From Deinococcus peraridilitoris DSM 19664 (GTDB lineage Bacteria; Deinococcota; Deinococci; Deinococcales; Deinococcaceae), in contig NC_019793.1 of assembly GCF_000317835.1 (NCBI RefSeq), positions 3,376,001 through 3,440,000 of the forward strand: a DNA stretch of 64,000 nucleotides, in the 5' to 3' direction. Below are positions 63,501 through 64,000 of this stretch, in pieces. The notes below the pieces were generated by a model. It saw only the letters and a list, made by a program, of their open reading frames with translations. It searched no databases and had not been told where the DNA came from. Positions within the stretch are counted from its first letter, which is position 1. The number at the start of each line of letters is the position of its first letter. A program made the translations under genes and the position numbers.

Positions 63501-64000
63501 CCGGGCTGACGGTGGCCGCCCTGCTGCTGGCCTACGGAGCGGCGTTCCTGTCCTACCGCCACATCGAGGAACCCTTTTTGCCCAAGGGGCCTGCATTCGT
63601 CGCGGCAACCGGTCGCTCCACCCGGCCCTCGGTCGTGCCGAGCGCACCTGCGGCAACAGAGGGGTCGCCGGATCCACTTTCTGATTCACGCGGGCCAGTT
63701 GTCGGGCTGCCCGTGGCGATTTTGGCGCTGGCGGTGATCGCGCTGGTCGGAGGTGGAGTGTGGCTGACCGCGTCACCTCGCGCCGCGCGTGGTGCGCAGC
63801 TGATTGCCCTGATTCAAAACCTCACGGCCGATCCGCGCTCACTGCCGGTGAAGTCCGTGGACGAGCGGGAACTGTTCCGCTACGAAAAGACGCGCCTGGG
63901 CACCACCGCGCTGGTCTGGCATGACCCGCAGGAGTGGTGGCTTGAAGTCGAGGCGCCTCTTTTCGTGATCGACGACATTGCGCCCCAGCGCCGGTTGCTC
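60587..64000 (+). CDS. Fused ABC sugar permeases (MalF-like + MalG-like) and acyltransferase-3, 3' end outside the window
   Basis: I read this frame codon by codon from GTG 60587 (AAGGAAG upstream) to the last base: 1138 codons, no stop. Residues about 20-305: MalF-like permease, six helices, with the coupling motif YEAAKVDGANLGWQFRAIAL at about 205. Linker, then about 325-590: MalG-like permease, with IEAARMDGAGTGLIYRKMIL at about 482. Linker of about 30 residues (TAPTNAKRPVLPRRFPYPRT ...). About 617-1000: acyltransferase-3 domain, with FGADGVRAVACLMVIAHHLA, SAFFVLSGMLLSLPFWRRYL, YFRRRALRILPGFYASLALS and LNGPLWSIGFEVVCYALMPL. Then Pro/Ser linker, another helix (LPVAILALAVIALVGGGVWL near 1040) and a soluble part that runs off the window. 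Each piece alone is familiar; the chain is not. A lost stop plus lost start between malG and the acyltransferase gene would look like this, so fusion rests on the sequence being correct. Confidence 0.85.
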   Translation, partial: MSPSKTVRTPYRTGFSRGGFSWSAYALIAPFFGLTLAFGIFPLLFSLYISFCDWNPLSGVSKIRWDGLWAYQYIATDPFYWPALWRSLSTGLAASVPQHLIAIPLAFALHLVYRRSQGVLGTVLFLPYVTSPMAAGGAIGLVFLIVYRPLEALVGALSSLPALGAFIPQLDQSLAYNAITQLWITLGWNILLYLMALGTVPPSLYEAAKVDGANLGWQFRAIALPLMRPMIFVAFTISFLQGVQANVFQPAFAGLRETTLPGYVFRTGFFEMDFGLAAAQTWTFFAAVLMVVFLVYLLIGRHFTSLDVSAHGEADPGALHLHKATVVVLKLVLAVAIAVSVLPVLSVILGLTRSGENIPLAIGQEFQNNYADLMGRVPDFWRNIWNTTYVSVLAALGAMLTSSLAGFAFALLEFRYRRALYAAVLCIMLFPSALNIIPTTMVMHVLGWMDQARAMWLPATASAFGIFLTRQYLASAVPGSIIEAARMDGAGTGLIYRKMILPLAQPVLVLIGLLTFIGTWNSSMNALAVFKQPETQLILQAMSTVIRPDGDGTGAFRFGVALATIPTLLVFMVTAHQVKRGMNLSSTAPTNAKRPVLPRRFPYPRTAVASGHPAERLLFGADGVRAVACLMVIAHHLAQRLDQSAQPRLLQEVQAFVLTGHVGVSAFFVLSGMLLSLPFWRRYLTGQPSPGLREYFRRRALRILPGFYASLALSVLLSVAFVQSAEQPWLRLVSAATFTSAFHYLTFFPADLNGPLWSIGFEVVCYALMPLGMLVLFRGLPQRGLAWALLYWLGVLALAMLLHQWILANLVPSPFARGWEYGIVGGAKYWMPRYNPVGLFGHYVFGVLAAGLIAHGQLSATPRHIRYDLLAVGAAVGVLMLLWLARRLPDFALSIGDQPYFFPYFPLLVAALLASLPFSRVVGRAFDNTFFRFTARVSFGLYIWHYLILELIRLLHQPRYGYMGIQDLTHFAGLTVAALLLAYGAAFLSYRHIEEPFLPKGPAFVAATGRSTRPSVVPSAPAATEGSPDPLSDSRGPVVGLPVAILALAVIALVGGGVWLTASPRAARGAQLIALIQNLTADPRSLPVKSVDERELFRYEKTRLGTTALVWHDPQEWWLEVEAPLFVIDDIAPQRRLL

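Overview
The window reads as chromosomal DNA from a GC-rich member of the Deinococcus-Thermus group, most likely Deinococcus or a close relative. The evidence is: an SLH-domain, coiled-coil, beta-barrel envelope protein of the Deinococcus Slp type; many genes whose TANNNT -10 box lies only 6-7 nt before the start codon, so their transcripts would be leaderless; B12-dependent acyl-CoA mutases and acyl-CoA dehydrogenases preceded by AACGNNCGTT palindromes; and a general gene content that fits. Species assignment is inference.

Layout. 0-12 kb is mostly housekeeping: uvrA (partial), ispG, a DUF4259 protein, map, a PrcB-type lipoprotein, recN, a P-loop NTPase, an enolase-superfamily enzyme and acnA. 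12-24.7 kb holds a wrecked glutaryl-CoA dehydrogenase pseudogene, a VanW protein, an acyl-CoA dehydrogenase, a CRP/FNR regulator divergent from a LolD-like ATPase, the SLH protein, a purine nucleoside phosphorylase, an enoyl-CoA hydratase, an HD phosphohydrolase, and an acyl-CoA mutase large subunit with isobutyryl-CoA-mutase-type active-site residues. 24.7-29.6 kb is a NAD salvage locus: a niacin-transporter-like MFS gene, pncB and nadM-Nudix overlap by 4 nt each and are divergent from nadE. 29.9-35.4 kb has an mgtC gene interrupted by a stop codon, an RNHCP protein, a metallo-beta-lactamase-fold protein, purN, purD and tRNA-Leu(CAA). 35.5-42.3 kb has secG and a complete Opp/Dpp peptide importer. 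42.4-49.5 kb has a DUF4139-like protein, methylmalonyl-CoA mutase, MeaB, a HIT protein, an SDR and a creatininase-family hydrolase.

The right end (49.5-64 kb) looks accessory: a GH2 glycosidase, a secreted F5/8C plus beta-helix lipoprotein behind an AT-rich upstream region, a truncated Cys-rich four-helix (DUF326/Csp-like) protein, an arsR-arsC-arsB operon, an SDR, a TerC/DUF475 protein behind a probable yybP-ykoY manganese riboswitch, and a second beta-helix protein.

The window ends in an open reading frame that starts at 60587 and stays open for 1138 codons to the last base. It encodes two successive sugar-ABC-permease subunits (MalF-like then MalG-like), then an acyltransferase-3 membrane domain, then another membrane segment, all in one chain. 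A perfect LacI/CRE-type palindrome lies 51 nt upstream of its start. This triple fusion is the most unusual object in the window. Other points worth a second look are the shared AACGNNCGTT operators, a NadM whose Nudix box has lost most of its glutamates, several decayed genes, and a layered riboswitch, leader-ORF and RBS-hairpin arrangement upstream of the TerC-family gene.
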